DNA of 16,175 bases from Bacteroidota bacterium (GCA_030824295.1 JAVBYA010000096.1:1-16175), one strand, 5' to 3'; counted from the first letter of the stretch, positions 1-7,047 are shown. Notes: generated by a model not told the origin, from the letters alone. Made by a program: numbers and translations.

Positions 1-443
1 AGCTTAAAACCATCTTCGGTCCGCCGTTCTTTTGCCAGCGTCATGAGCACATCGAGATGCTTCCCGTATTCGGCGCGTGCTTCCAGAAATTCCTTGAACA
101 TCCGCTTCCCATCATCCGAAAAAAGGGTCCCCTCATATTTCTTGCCGTAGTCATCGATCTCAGCGCGGTACTTTTGGATATTCTCGGTTGATTTTTGTCT
201 ATCCGATTCGTTCTCCGCCAGCAACAGGTCGCGGGTATTCACGCGTACGCGCTGGAACCGGTCATCCATAACGGCAAGATATCCGATGGGAAGGGTCATC
301 TTCTCGTACATTTCCGTGTTCTTCGCTGAGATCTCTTGAGAAGAAGAGAATCCAACGTAACCGATCACAGATGCGATCACTGCGGCAAAACCGAATGCCA
401 TCAGAAGTTTGGTGGCGATCTTTTGATTATTGAACCAATTCAT
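1..443 (-). CDS. Methyl-accepting chemotaxis protein, N-terminal part (cut by left edge)
   Basis: The first 147 codons of a chemoreceptor are visible; the gene continues past the left edge. The product starts MNWFNNQKIATKLLMAFGFA, with a basic/polar start followed by a hydrophobic segment at about residues 10-30 that should be the first membrane helix. The following periplasmic stretch is strongly helical and charged (for example QEISAKNTEMYEKM, then DRFQRVRVNTRDLLLAENES), as expected of a four-helix-bundle ligand-binding domain (4HB_MCP type). The HAMP and signalling domains would lie outside the window. The start is supported by a GAGGT ribosome-binding site just upstream. It follows cheW by 35 bp on the same strand, so it is probably the fourth gene of the chemotaxis operon. 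The family senses periplasmic ligands and controls CheA through CheW; the ligand here cannot be told. An MCP-like sensor with a different output domain is possible because the C-terminus is missing. Confidence 0.8.
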   Translation of the reverse strand, partial: MNWFNNQKIATKLLMAFGFAAVIASVIGYVGFSSSQEISAKNTEMYEKMTLPIGYLAVMDDRFQRVRVNTRDLLLAENESDRQKSTENIQKYRAEIDDYGKKYEGTLFSDDGKRMFKEFLEARAEYGKHLDVLMTLAKERRTEDGFK

Positions 444-478
444 ACATACCTCGTTATCAGAATTGTGGTTGGAAATCG

Positions 479-964
479 TTATGCGACCTTGCGCATTTCT
501 TCATGTTCATCGACGGTCAAGACGCGTTCCAGATCCAGCAGGATCAGGAGACGGTTCTCGAGTTTGCCGATAGCGGTGATGTACTCCGCCTTGATGCCGG
601 CGATGATGGACGGAGGGGGTTCGGTGACACTGCCGGGGATGCGGAGCACTTCGCTGACCGCATCGACCACGAAGCCGAGCACTTTCCCTGCCAGCTCCAC
701 AACGATGATGCGGGAATTCTTATCCTTCTCCTTGCGCGGCATGCCGAAGCGGCGGCGCAGATCGATGATTGGAATGACCTTGCCGCGAAGATTGATCACG
801 CCGTCCACATATTCCGGTGCATTCGGAACACGGGTGACCTCTACCATCCTGTTGATCTCCTGCACTTTGAGGATGTCCACACCGAACTCCTCATCGCCAA
901 TATTGAAGCTGACGAGCTGGAGCAGCTCATCGGCTGTTGACTGTTTCACTGTCTGTTCTTGCAT
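479..964 (-). CDS. cheW: Chemotaxis coupling protein CheW
   Basis: A 161-residue protein covering a complete CheW domain (about residues 14-150). The signature VINLRGKVIPIIDLRRRFG at 56-74 and the preceding EINRMVEVTRVPNAPEYVDG are typical of CheW. The later stretch GKVLGFVVDAVSEVLRI is the matching second SH3-like half. CheW bridges chemoreceptors to the kinase CheA at the inner face of the membrane. The frame stays open for 15 codons upstream to 1009, but the start at 964 is chosen because AAGGAG sits about 7 nt before it and homology begins just after it; the upstream codons have no such site. It lies between two chemoreceptor genes (54 bp after the Cache receptor, 35 bp before the 4HB receptor), which suggests a CheW dedicated to these receptors. 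No cheA is in the window. Confidence 0.95.
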   Translation of the reverse strand: MQEQTVKQSTADELLQLVSFNIGDEEFGVDILKVQEINRMVEVTRVPNAPEYVDGVINLRGKVIPIIDLRRRFGMPRKEKDKNSRIIVVELAGKVLGFVVDAVSEVLRIPGSVTEPPPSIIAGIKAEYITAIGKLENRLLILLDLERVLTVDEHEEMRKVA

Positions 965-1018
965 ATGAGTACTCCTTGATTGATTTATCCATTGTGATTC
1001 TGTTGCCAAATTGTCCGG

Positions 1019-3034
1019 TCATGCCGGTTGGAACGTTCGATCCCGCCGGGCGGGTGGTGCATGGACATCGTCGGTCGTGAGCCTGCCCGCGCGCATGGAT
1101 GACCGGTCCGGATAGAAACGGTTCACTTCGTTCTGCAGTCTGTCGACCATGTCATTGAGCGACCCGGCCGCGCGTGCCATGGTCTCGGTCTCTTTGGCAT
1201 TGTCCGCAGAGACATCCGAAATGGAACGGATGTTCGCTGAGATCTGCTGTAACGCCTCCGACTGCAGGCGCGAATCGGCGGCGATCATCTTCACCATGTC
1301 CGACACTTTCTCTGAACTCTTCTTGATCTCCGCCAGGGTCGATCCGGCCTGTTCTGCCATCGAGATACCGGATTCCACCTTCCCTTTGCCGTGTTCAATG
1401 GAACGGACCGCCTGACCGGTATCGGTCTGGATACGCTGGATGGTGCCGGAGATCTCCTGCGTTGCTTTTGTCGTACGGTCGGCCAGTTTCCGCACCTCAT
1501 CGGCAACGACTGCGAACCCTCGTCCCTGATCACCGGCCCGCGCCGCTTCGATGGCGGCATTCAGCGCCAGCAGATTGGTCTGGTCCGCGATCTCCTGGAT
1601 GACGGTGACGATGGAACCGATCTCCGTGCTGGCTTCCCCCAGCACGCGGATGGTCTCCGCCGTACTGTTGACCACCTCGGCGATCTCCCGCATTCCGCCG
1701 ATCGTTTGCCGCACTTCCTGCTCTCCTGCTTCGGCTGAACGCTTCGAATCCATTGCCGACGCTTCGGTGGATGCAGCATTCTTGGTGTTCTGTTCGATGG
1801 AGTTCGTGATCGTAGAAATGGATGCTGCTACTTCCGCTGCCTGCGAGGCCTGTTCAGCGCTTCCCACCGCCATGTGCTGCGTGCTTGTACCGATCTCCGC
1901 CATGGATGGGACGATGGACTGCAGCGTATCATTCACATTGTCCAATGTGTCGCGGATGGTCCGGACGAACTGATCGAACGAACCGGAGAGGACGCCGATC
2001 TCGTCCGTGCGGGGATCGTTGAACCGTGTATGGATATCGGCGTTCCGCATGGTGGCCGAGATGGCGTTCACCGGTGCCGACACGAGACGTCGCATGAAAA
2101 AGAGGATGATCATCATTAGCATCACCACCGCGATCACTCCGGCCCCGATCGTGATCCAGCGGACGAGAGCGATGTGATGCGTGATATCGTCCTGCGGGTA
2201 TGCCGTGATGACCGAATATCCCCACTGTTCGAACGTGCGCCGTTCCACGTTCCATTCCGGGTTCTGCTCCTTCGCTGCTTCGGTCAGCACTGTCTGCACC
2301 ATCTCCGGAGTGATGGAGGAGGAATGGAACAGCAGGTTCCCCTTATTGTCCGCCAAGGCGGTGAAGCCGTTCTCCATGATGCGGGAGTTGGTGATGGACT
2401 CCTTGAGCACCGAGAGTTCCGCAATACGGTATCCGGTATAGAACACACCGATGATACTGTTGGCGGAGACGATCGGTTCATAAGCGGTCATGTACGGCAC
2501 TCCGAGGATGTCCACCACACCGGTGAACGAAGCGCCGGTCCGGATGGCAGCGTACGCTTTGCCGTTCGGATCGAGCGGCGTCCCCAATGCGCGGGTCCCG
2601 TCACTCTTCTGCACGTTCGTGGCGATGCGGATGAAGCCGTCGGAAGAACGGACGAAGATCGTTGCGGCGGCGCCGGACATGGATTTGACTGCGTCGACCA
2701 AATGCGGTGAGTTCCCCTGCGGCGTTCCGCCGAAGAGGATGTTGCCGTATGTCGCACCATTGATGGCCACCGATCCGGAGAGGCGCGCCGGTCCGAGACG
2801 CTGTGCACGTTCCTTCAGAAGTTCCATTGCCGTTGCAACCCGTTTTTTGTTCAGATCGTCGACGACATTCAGCAGTTCCATCGTTCGTTCGGACTGTGCC
2901 AGGACCTGCTGAGCGGCATTCTCTTCCACTTCCTGGACGTACTGCAGGGAGAGGATGTATCCTAACGCACCGATCACAAGCACTACGGCCGTGCCGACAG
3001 GAAGCAGTAATTGCATGATGATGGATTTCTTCAT
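1019..3034 (-). CDS. Methyl-accepting chemotaxis protein with Cache sensor
   Basis: A 671-residue transmembrane chemoreceptor. A short basic N-terminus (MKKSIIMQ) leads into membrane helix 1 at about 8-30. An extracytoplasmic domain of about 255 residues follows and looks like a Cache_3/Cache_2 fusion (LGTPLDPNGKAYAAIRTG, then FTGVVDILGVPYMTAYEPI and IIGVFYTGYRI). Membrane helix 2 is at about 293-314, a HAMP domain at 315-368, and a long coiled-coil signalling domain follows. The conserved hairpin tip is at about 482-521, including IADQTNLLALNAAIEAARAG and GFAVVADEVRKLADRT. No C-terminal NWETF-like CheR/CheB tether is present; the tail is basic and disordered. Family members sense small ligands outside the cell and regulate CheA. 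The frame is open upstream to 3250, but the start at 3034 has a GGAG site about 7 nt before it and precedes the first membrane helix. Its ATG overlaps the stop of the upstream small gene (ATGA), implying translational coupling. Confidence 0.93.
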   Translation of the reverse strand: MKKSIIMQLLLPVGTAVVLVIGALGYILSLQYVQEVEENAAQQVLAQSERTMELLNVVDDLNKKRVATAMELLKERAQRLGPARLSGSVAINGATYGNILFGGTPQGNSPHLVDAVKSMSGAAATIFVRSSDGFIRIATNVQKSDGTRALGTPLDPNGKAYAAIRTGASFTGVVDILGVPYMTAYEPIVSANSIIGVFYTGYRIAELSVLKESITNSRIMENGFTALADNKGNLLFHSSSITPEMVQTVLTEAAKEQNPEWNVERRTFEQWGYSVITAYPQDDITHHIALVRWITIGAGVIAVVMLMMIILFFMRRLVSAPVNAISATMRNADIHTRFNDPRTDEIGVLSGSFDQFVRTIRDTLDNVNDTLQSIVPSMAEIGTSTQHMAVGSAEQASQAAEVAASISTITNSIEQNTKNAASTEASAMDSKRSAEAGEQEVRQTIGGMREIAEVVNSTAETIRVLGEASTEIGSIVTVIQEIADQTNLLALNAAIEAARAGDQGRGFAVVADEVRKLADRTTKATQEISGTIQRIQTDTGQAVRSIEHGKGKVESGISMAEQAGSTLAEIKKSSEKVSDMVKMIAADSRLQSEALQQISANIRSISDVSADNAKETETMARAAGSLNDMVDRLQNEVNRFYPDRSSMRAGRLTTDDVHAPPARRDRTFQPA

Positions 3035-3291
3035 AGCGTGCTCCGCACGTCCATAAGGGTTTGTTTGAATTTCCGCACGTAAATGGCCAGCGTCGTTCCG
3101 CACGAATCTTTCGTGTGCGTGTACAAGAGGATGCCCCCTTGTGAAGAGTTCGTGTTCCTGACCGATGTGAACTGGTATCCGTTCAGCTTCAGTTCGTGAT
3201 CGTTCAGAAAATCCTCCCTGGTCTTCCATACGGCACGGCACATCGTGCATTCCTTGAATGTCGATTCATCATGACACATCGATGTAGGCAT
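3031..3291 (-). CDS. Small Cys/His-rich protein coupled to chemoreceptor
   Basis: An 86-residue soluble protein with no signal peptide or membrane helix. It carries C6-H7, a C15-x2-C18 pair followed by an aromatic/charged stretch (VWKTREDFLNDHELKLNGYQ), then a predicted beta region ending in H59 and C64 (YTHTKDSCGTTLAI). Two cysteine groups separated by a GYQ-type core look like a small metal- or redox-active fold. I recall similar unnamed proteins next to chemoreceptors in other bacteria but cannot verify it here. It is the first gene after a sigma-54 promoter, and its TGA overlaps the ATG of the Cache chemoreceptor. Start at 3291 is chosen because GAGGA lies just upstream, though the spacing is short; an ATG at 3303 lacks such a site and one at 3279 lies inside. 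The arrangement, the biased composition and the cysteine spacing support a real gene. Function is unknown; a receptor accessory or metal/redox partner is an inference. Confidence 0.75.
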   Translation of the reverse strand: MPTSMCHDESTFKECTMCRAVWKTREDFLNDHELKLNGYQFTSVRNTNSSQGGILLYTHTKDSCGTTLAIYVRKFKQTLMDVRSTL

Positions 3292-3323
3292 AGTTCCTCG
3301 CATGACTTTACAGTGAAGCGTTC

Positions 3324-3340
3324 AGCAAGCAGTATGCCAA
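3324..3340 (-). promoter_or_regulatory. Sigma-54 (-24/-12) promoter of the chemotaxis operon
   Basis: Reading the minus strand, TTGGCATACTGCTTGCT matches the sigma-54 consensus (YTGGCACG-N4-TTGCW). The invariant GG (3338-3337) and GC (3326-3325) are separated by exactly 10 nt. Transcription would start near 3313, leaving a leader of about 22 nt before the small-protein ATG at 3291. Such promoters need an ATP-dependent enhancer-binding activator; one is encoded immediately upstream (3687-5414). Position, orientation and spacing all fit; the match itself is seen, its activity is inferred. Confidence 0.75.
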
Positions 3341-3686
3341 CCTCGTAATGCCCTTAAAATTGGCGATTCAGGGTAAAAATGGACGAAATATTGGTACCAT
3401 GTTCGGAGGTGAATTGGGGTCTGTCGATAGGATTGCAGGTGTTTAATATTGGACAGCGGGAAACCGGAAGGAGGAGCCGATAACCATCAAGAGGATACAA
3501 TGGTCTTACATCAGCAAGAAATTACTGCTCGGCGGTATGTCCTGATGATGGATGACGTGAAGCGAATGGAGTACGCGAGGATGGGATACCGGACATGACT
3601 CCGCATCATTGGGCGGCGGCGATGTACAGATCCAGGGTCGACGGGAGCAACGAAAGGATGCGGGTGGATGCACTCCGGAGGGAGAT
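3341..3686. other. Gene-free region upstream of the chemotaxis promoter
   Basis: About 350 bp between the chemotaxis promoter and the 3' end of the activator gene holds no convincing gene. The plus-strand open frames entering it are shadows of the activator. It would be the natural place for upstream activator sites. Weak candidates are an octamer AATATTGG repeated at 3387-3394 and 3445-3452, and a short inverted repeat CAGCAA-GAAA-TTACTG at 3512-3527. None clearly matches the ATTGCATTA repeats found before the radical SAM gene. No hairpin followed by a T-run was seen after the activator stop. Confidence 0.5.
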
Positions 3687-5414
3687 TCACTCTATTTTAT
3701 ATTTTCTCATTTTCCTCCAGAGGGTGGTACTATGCATGTTCAGCGCTTTAGCGGTCATCGTGCGGTTGCCATTGAATCTATTGAGCGTTGTCAGAATGAC
3801 GTGCGATTCGGCCTCCTGCAGATCGTTCCCTTGAGCGGAATACCTTTTGGACACGTTCTTCTCGCCCAATTCCCTCATCCGTTTGGGCAGGTGTTCCGTC
3901 TGGATGGTATCCCCGTTGCAAAGAACGAAGCAGTGTTCAATGACATTCTCCAGTTCACGGATATTGCCCGGCCAATGATATTCCATAAGGATATCGAATG
4001 CCGCAACGGAGCATTGCTTGATCTGCTTCTTGAACGTACCATTGAATAGATCGATGAAATGACTGACCAACAGAGGCAGATCGTCCTTACGGTCCCGCAG
4101 AGCCGGAAGGTGGATGTTCACCACATTGATGCGGTAGTAGAAATCCTCCCTGAACCGTGATGCCGCGATCTCGTCCGTCAGCACTTTATTGGTCGCCGCT
4201 ATTATGCGTGTATCGAGCCGGATGGTCCGGTTGCCGCCCACCCGTTCGAATTCCCTCATCTCCAGTACGCGGAGCAGCTTTGTCTGAACGGCGATGGAAA
4301 GGTCGCCGATCTCATCCAGGAACAATGTGCCGCCCTGCGCCAGTTCGAACCTTCCGGTCTTTCCCCGCACCGCCCCGGTGAACGCCCCTTTCTCGTGACC
4401 GAACAATTCGCTTTCGATGAGTGATTCCACGTACGCGCTGCAATTGACCGCGATGAACGGACGGTTCTTCCGCGCACTATGAAGATGGATGGCACGGGCG
4501 ATGAGTTCCTTCCCTGTTCCGCTCTCCCCCGTGATCAAGACGGAACTGTCGGTCTGGGCAACACTTTCCAGCACCGAAAGGACCTGTTCCATCTCTTTGT
4601 TCTTGCCGACGATCCGCTCAAAAGTGAAGAGTCCGGAAAGATGTGAAGAGAGGTTCACGATCTCGGAAACATCCAGGAATGTTTCCACGGCGCCGACCCT
4701 TTCCCACTTGTTGTTGAGCAGGATGCCGGAGTTCACACGGATCGGGACCATCATGCCGTTCTTGTGGACGATCTCCAATTCCTTGCCGATCATCGCTTTC
4801 CCTTTGTCCATGGTCTGCTCCATATGGCAACCGTTCCGGCAGAGGGACGAATTGAAGATCTCCCAGCACTTCTTTCCGGTCGCTTCGGACTTCGAATACC
4901 CGGTGATCAACTCGGCGGAGGTGTTGAAGGAGGTGATGTTCCACTCATGATCGATGGTGAACGTCCCTTCGATGTTGCTGTTGAAGATCGCATCGAGTTT
5001 GTTCTTTTGATCGACCAGTTCGGATGTCTTCGCTTTGATGCTCTCCGCCATGGAGAGCATTTCGTTCGTATCGCGGAAGATGAAGACGATACTGATCGCA
5101 TGTCCGTCCTTGACGATCGGAGTGACGGAGGCGAGCACATTCCTCTTCTGCCCGTCTTTCCCCGCAATATCGACCGCACGGTTCGTGAACACCTTGTTGC
5201 CGGTGAACGATTCTGTGATGTACTGCATTCCCTCAGGACAATCACGGAACAGTATGTCGCAGCTCTTGTTCAACACTTCTTCCGAACCGAATCCGCTGAT
5301 GCGTGATGCAGAATCGTTGAAGACAAGGATGGAATGGTCCCTGCCGATGACAGCGATACCGTCCGGAATCACCAATGATTCGATCTCTTCCGTAATGTTG
5401 CTCGTTGATCTCAT
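3687..5414 (-). CDS. Sigma-54-dependent transcriptional activator with two PAS domains
   Basis: A 575-residue NtrC-class enhancer-binding protein. PAS 1 spans about 10-117 and PAS 2 about 135-252, joined by a short helix. The AAA+ domain (about 265-500) has Walker A GESGTGKE at 296-303, the sigma-54-contacting GAFTGA loop at 343-348, Walker B GGTLFLDEIG at 361-370 and the sensor region FREDFYYRIN at 421-430. A Fis-type helix-turn-helix closes the protein (about 533-575, GNRTMTAKALNMHSTTLWRK). There is no receiver domain, so the signal enters through the PAS domains. PAS 2 carries C183, C192 and C196 (CWEIFNSSLCRNGC), PAS 1 carries C52 and C59; metal, Fe-S or thiol redox sensing is plausible but inferred. 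An AAGGTGA site precedes the ATG at 5414. It is divergent from the radical SAM operon, whose promoter is sigma-54-like, and sits upstream of a second such promoter before the chemotaxis operon. Confidence 0.95.
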   Translation of the reverse strand: MRSTSNITEEIESLVIPDGIAVIGRDHSILVFNDSASRISGFGSEEVLNKSCDILFRDCPEGMQYITESFTGNKVFTNRAVDIAGKDGQKRNVLASVTPIVKDGHAISIVFIFRDTNEMLSMAESIKAKTSELVDQKNKLDAIFNSNIEGTFTIDHEWNITSFNTSAELITGYSKSEATGKKCWEIFNSSLCRNGCHMEQTMDKGKAMIGKELEIVHKNGMMVPIRVNSGILLNNKWERVGAVETFLDVSEIVNLSSHLSGLFTFERIVGKNKEMEQVLSVLESVAQTDSSVLITGESGTGKELIARAIHLHSARKNRPFIAVNCSAYVESLIESELFGHEKGAFTGAVRGKTGRFELAQGGTLFLDEIGDLSIAVQTKLLRVLEMREFERVGGNRTIRLDTRIIAATNKVLTDEIAASRFREDFYYRINVVNIHLPALRDRKDDLPLLVSHFIDLFNGTFKKQIKQCSVAAFDILMEYHWPGNIRELENVIEHCFVLCNGDTIQTEHLPKRMRELGEKNVSKRYSAQGNDLQEAESHVILTTLNRFNGNRTMTAKALNMHSTTLWRKMRKYKIE

Positions 5415-5450
5415 GATCTCACCTTTAGTAGTTCTCCATCAATATATCGA

Positions 5451-5498
5451 TGCTATTGCATTATAGCAATGTAATGCAATGACATTGCATTATTGCTA
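5451..5498. promoter_or_regulatory. Inverted-repeat array, probable activator binding sites (UAS)
   Basis: The nonamer ATTGCATTA occurs at 5455-5463, inverted as TAATGCAAT at 5472-5480, and again directly at 5484-5492. The last two form a near-perfect palindrome around 5482, extended outward by TAGCAAT (5464-5470) and ATTGCTA (5492-5498) with a two-base offset. A further short dyad TGCTAT...ATAGCA spans 5451-5468. The array lies roughly 70-115 bp upstream of the inferred start site of the radical SAM operon, the usual place for enhancer sites of sigma-54 activators. The divergent PAS activator with a Fis-type HTH is the obvious candidate to bind here. Confidence 0.7.
5460..5468 (-). promoter_or_regulatory. 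Extended -10 box of the activator gene
   Basis: On the minus strand TGCTATAAT is a perfect extended -10 element (TGn-TATAAT) with no good -35 at 16-18 bp. It would start transcription near 5453, giving a leader of about 39 nt before the activator ATG at 5414. The box lies inside the inverted-repeat array, so an activator bound there should interfere with its own transcription. The caveat is that the primary sigma consensus differs in some Bacteroidota-related lineages. Confidence 0.45.
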
Positions 5499-5540
5499 TT
5501 ACAATAAGTGTCATTTTATTGATTTTACAGTGTTTTTAAT

Positions 5541-5556
5541 CGGCACGATACTTGAA
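5541..5556 (+). promoter_or_regulatory. Sigma-54-like promoter of the radical SAM operon
   Basis: CGGCACGATACTTGAA fits the -24/-12 consensus: GGCACG at the -24 element and TTGA at -12. GG (5542-5543) and the -12 dinucleotide (5554-5555) are 10 nt apart; the latter is GA instead of the usual GC. Transcription would begin near 5567, leaving a leader of about 18 nt that contains the AGAGG ribosome-binding site for the ATG at 5585. The inverted-repeat array upstream and the divergent sigma-54 activator strengthen the call; the imperfect -12 lowers it. Confidence 0.65.
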
Positions 5557-5584
5557 CTAAGAATAATAGGATATAGAGGTCAAT

Positions 5585-6640
5585 ATGACAAAAATAAACT
5601 TCTCACAATTGGTCCAACGGAGTACATCCGAGATTCGTTCGTATTTGAATACTCTTGCGGATACTATGGAACAAGACATCCTTGCACACCCCTCCTTTGA
5701 AGGGAAGATCGTTTTTGGCCCTGTCCGATCCCGAAGGCTCGGCGCAAGTCTTGGCGTGAGCAACGTCAAGCATAAACTATGTGATTATAATTGTGTGTAC
5801 TGTCAGGCAGGGGAAACCACCTGCTGCTCCAAGGAGAGGGACTGCTGTCTCTCACCGTACGAATTGTACTTCTTCGTGAAGAACAAGATCGAAACACTGG
5901 AGAGGAGTTCCATCCATCTCGACTACATCAGTTTCGTCCCCAACGGCGAACCGACGCTCGATGATCAGCTCGCAACGGAGATCTCATTGCTGCGGGAGTT
6001 CGGATATCCGATCGCCGTGTTCACGAACGGATCACTGATGTGGAATGACCGTGTGAAAGAAGCTCTGATGTGTGCGGATCACGTCTCAGTGAAACTCGAT
6101 TCGGTGAACGAGGAGACCTGGAGGAAGATCGATCGTCCGCATAGGAAGCTGCGTTTCGATCTGCTCCTGGAAGGGATCGGGGATTTTTCCCGAGCGTACC
6201 GGGGAGTTCTGACAACGGAGACCATGCTCGTTCGCGGTATGAATGACACTATCGGGGAAATGGAACAACTGGGAAATTTCCTCACAACGATCAATCGGTC
6301 ACGCTCGTACTTCGTCACCCCGTTCCGTCCTCCCTGCGAAGCATATGCAGTGCCTCCGGCCCGCGAAACGCTGGACCTCATCGCCCGATACGTGAACGAG
6401 CATATCCCCGACAGTGAGATGCTGTGCTGTCCGGACCGGGATGAGTTCACCGCTTTGGGAGACGTAGAAGAAGAGCTGCTGGGGATCATGTCCGTACAAC
6501 CCTTGGCGGAGGAATCGGTCGACACGTATCTCTCCCGCCATACCGGGAGTCACCTGAGCATCAACCGACTGATCGATAGAGGACTTGTCCATCGGACGAC
6601 ATTCCAGAACAGGACATTCTATGTCCGTCACCATCAATGA
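5585..6640 (+). CDS. Radical SAM protein, COG0731 type, with C-terminal winged-helix-like domain
   Basis: A 351-residue radical SAM enzyme. The N-terminal GPVRSRRLGASLGV (45-58) followed by C66-x3-C70-x2-C73 (LCDYNCVYCQ) is the layout of the COG0731 family, named for wyosine-type tRNA synthetases but of mostly unknown function in bacteria. The three cysteines should bind a [4Fe-4S] cluster that cleaves S-adenosylmethionine. FVPNGEPTLD (118-127) is the usual GGE-like strand-2 motif. The last ~60 residues (about 292-351) resemble a winged helix. Unusual features are two adjacent cysteine pairs just after the cluster motif (C80-C81 and C87-C88) and another at C281-C282; these could hold a further cluster or metal. 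An AGAGG site precedes the ATG. It is first in an operon with a NifX-like protein and a metal permease, and divergent from a sigma-54 activator. The substrate is unknown; a tRNA substrate is not supported by context. Confidence 0.88.
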   Translation: MTKINFSQLVQRSTSEIRSYLNTLADTMEQDILAHPSFEGKIVFGPVRSRRLGASLGVSNVKHKLCDYNCVYCQAGETTCCSKERDCCLSPYELYFFVKNKIETLERSSIHLDYISFVPNGEPTLDDQLATEISLLREFGYPIAVFTNGSLMWNDRVKEALMCADHVSVKLDSVNEETWRKIDRPHRKLRFDLLLEGIGDFSRAYRGVLTTETMLVRGMNDTIGEMEQLGNFLTTINRSRSYFVTPFRPPCEAYAVPPARETLDLIARYVNEHIPDSEMLCCPDRDEFTALGDVEEELLGIMSVQPLAEESVDTYLSRHTGSHLSINRLIDRGLVHRTTFQNRTFYVRHHQ

Positions 6641-6657
6641 ACGCAAAGGGAACAACC

Positions 6658-7047
6658 ATGCATGAGCGGATAGCAATAGCGGTCGAGAACGGCAACAACG
6701 GCGATGCGATCGTTGCCGAACATTTTGGCGGGTGCACATCGTTCACGGTCTGTGAACTGGATGAAGGAAGGAGCATCGTTACAACGGAATCGTACGTCAA
6801 TCCGCTTGCCGGCGAACACGGCGGTGTCTGTCAGCTTCCTGCGTACGTTCAGCAGTTCGGCATCTCCGCGGTGATCGCCGGCGGGATGGGCAGGAAGGCG
6901 GTGGAGAACTTCCAGCGTTTCGGCATCACTGTCATCACCGCTCCGGGATTGTCGTTCCATGAGGCGATCGATCGGTATAGGGAAGGATCGCTCACCGGGT
7001 ACACCGTCTGTACCCATGAGCACGGACACCACCACCATGCTGATTGA
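6658..7047 (+). CDS. NifX/NifB-type iron-molybdenum cluster-binding family protein with His-rich tail
   Basis: A 129-residue protein of the dinitrogenase iron-molybdenum cofactor family (Nitro_FeMo-Co fold, about residues 3-112). AEHFGGCTSFTV (20-31) corresponds to the family's HFG motif, and AVIAGGMGRKAVENFQRFGI (71-90) is the conserved ribonuclease-H-like core. Members bind or carry metalloclusters; many are not linked to nitrogen fixation, and no nif gene is present here. The C-terminus ends in a metal-binding tail (C118-T-H-E-H-G followed by four histidines). The frame is open from an ATG at 6637 that overlaps the radical SAM stop (ATGA). The start at 6658 is preferred because AAAGGG lies about 7 nt before it and the family fold begins there. 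The small spacing to both neighbours makes a shared transcript nearly certain. A metal chaperone or cluster carrier for the neighbouring enzyme or transporter is an inference. Confidence 0.88.
   Translation: MHERIAIAVENGNNGDAIVAEHFGGCTSFTVCELDEGRSIVTTESYVNPLAGEHGGVCQLPAYVQQFGISAVIAGGMGRKAVENFQRFGITVITAPGLSFHEAIDRYREGSLTGYTVCTHEHGHHHHAD

Noticed and set aside
336..968. Plus-strand open frames of 210 and 145 codons
   Set aside because: Antisense to cheW and the partial chemoreceptor, both of which have clear motifs and ribosome-binding sites.
3035..3250. N-terminal extension of the Cache chemoreceptor to 3250
   Set aside because: The extension is antisense-like in composition, overlaps the small Cys protein in another frame and would bury the first membrane helix; the start at 3034 has its own ribosome-binding site.
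3595..4049. Two overlapping plus-strand open frames (79 and 146 codons)
   Set aside because: They lie mostly antisense to the activator gene, which has full family motifs; the frames show no known motif and biased, low-complexity composition.
6637..6657. Upstream ATG for the NifX-like gene overlapping the radical SAM stop
   Set aside because: No ribosome-binding site; the ATG at 6658 has AAAGGG at good spacing and the family fold starts there. Coupled initiation at 6637 cannot be fully excluded.
5585..7047. Nitrogenase cofactor assembly (NifB/NifX) locus
   Set aside because: The radical SAM protein has COG0731 rather than NifB features, and no other nif genes are present; the NifX-type fold is common outside nitrogen fixation.
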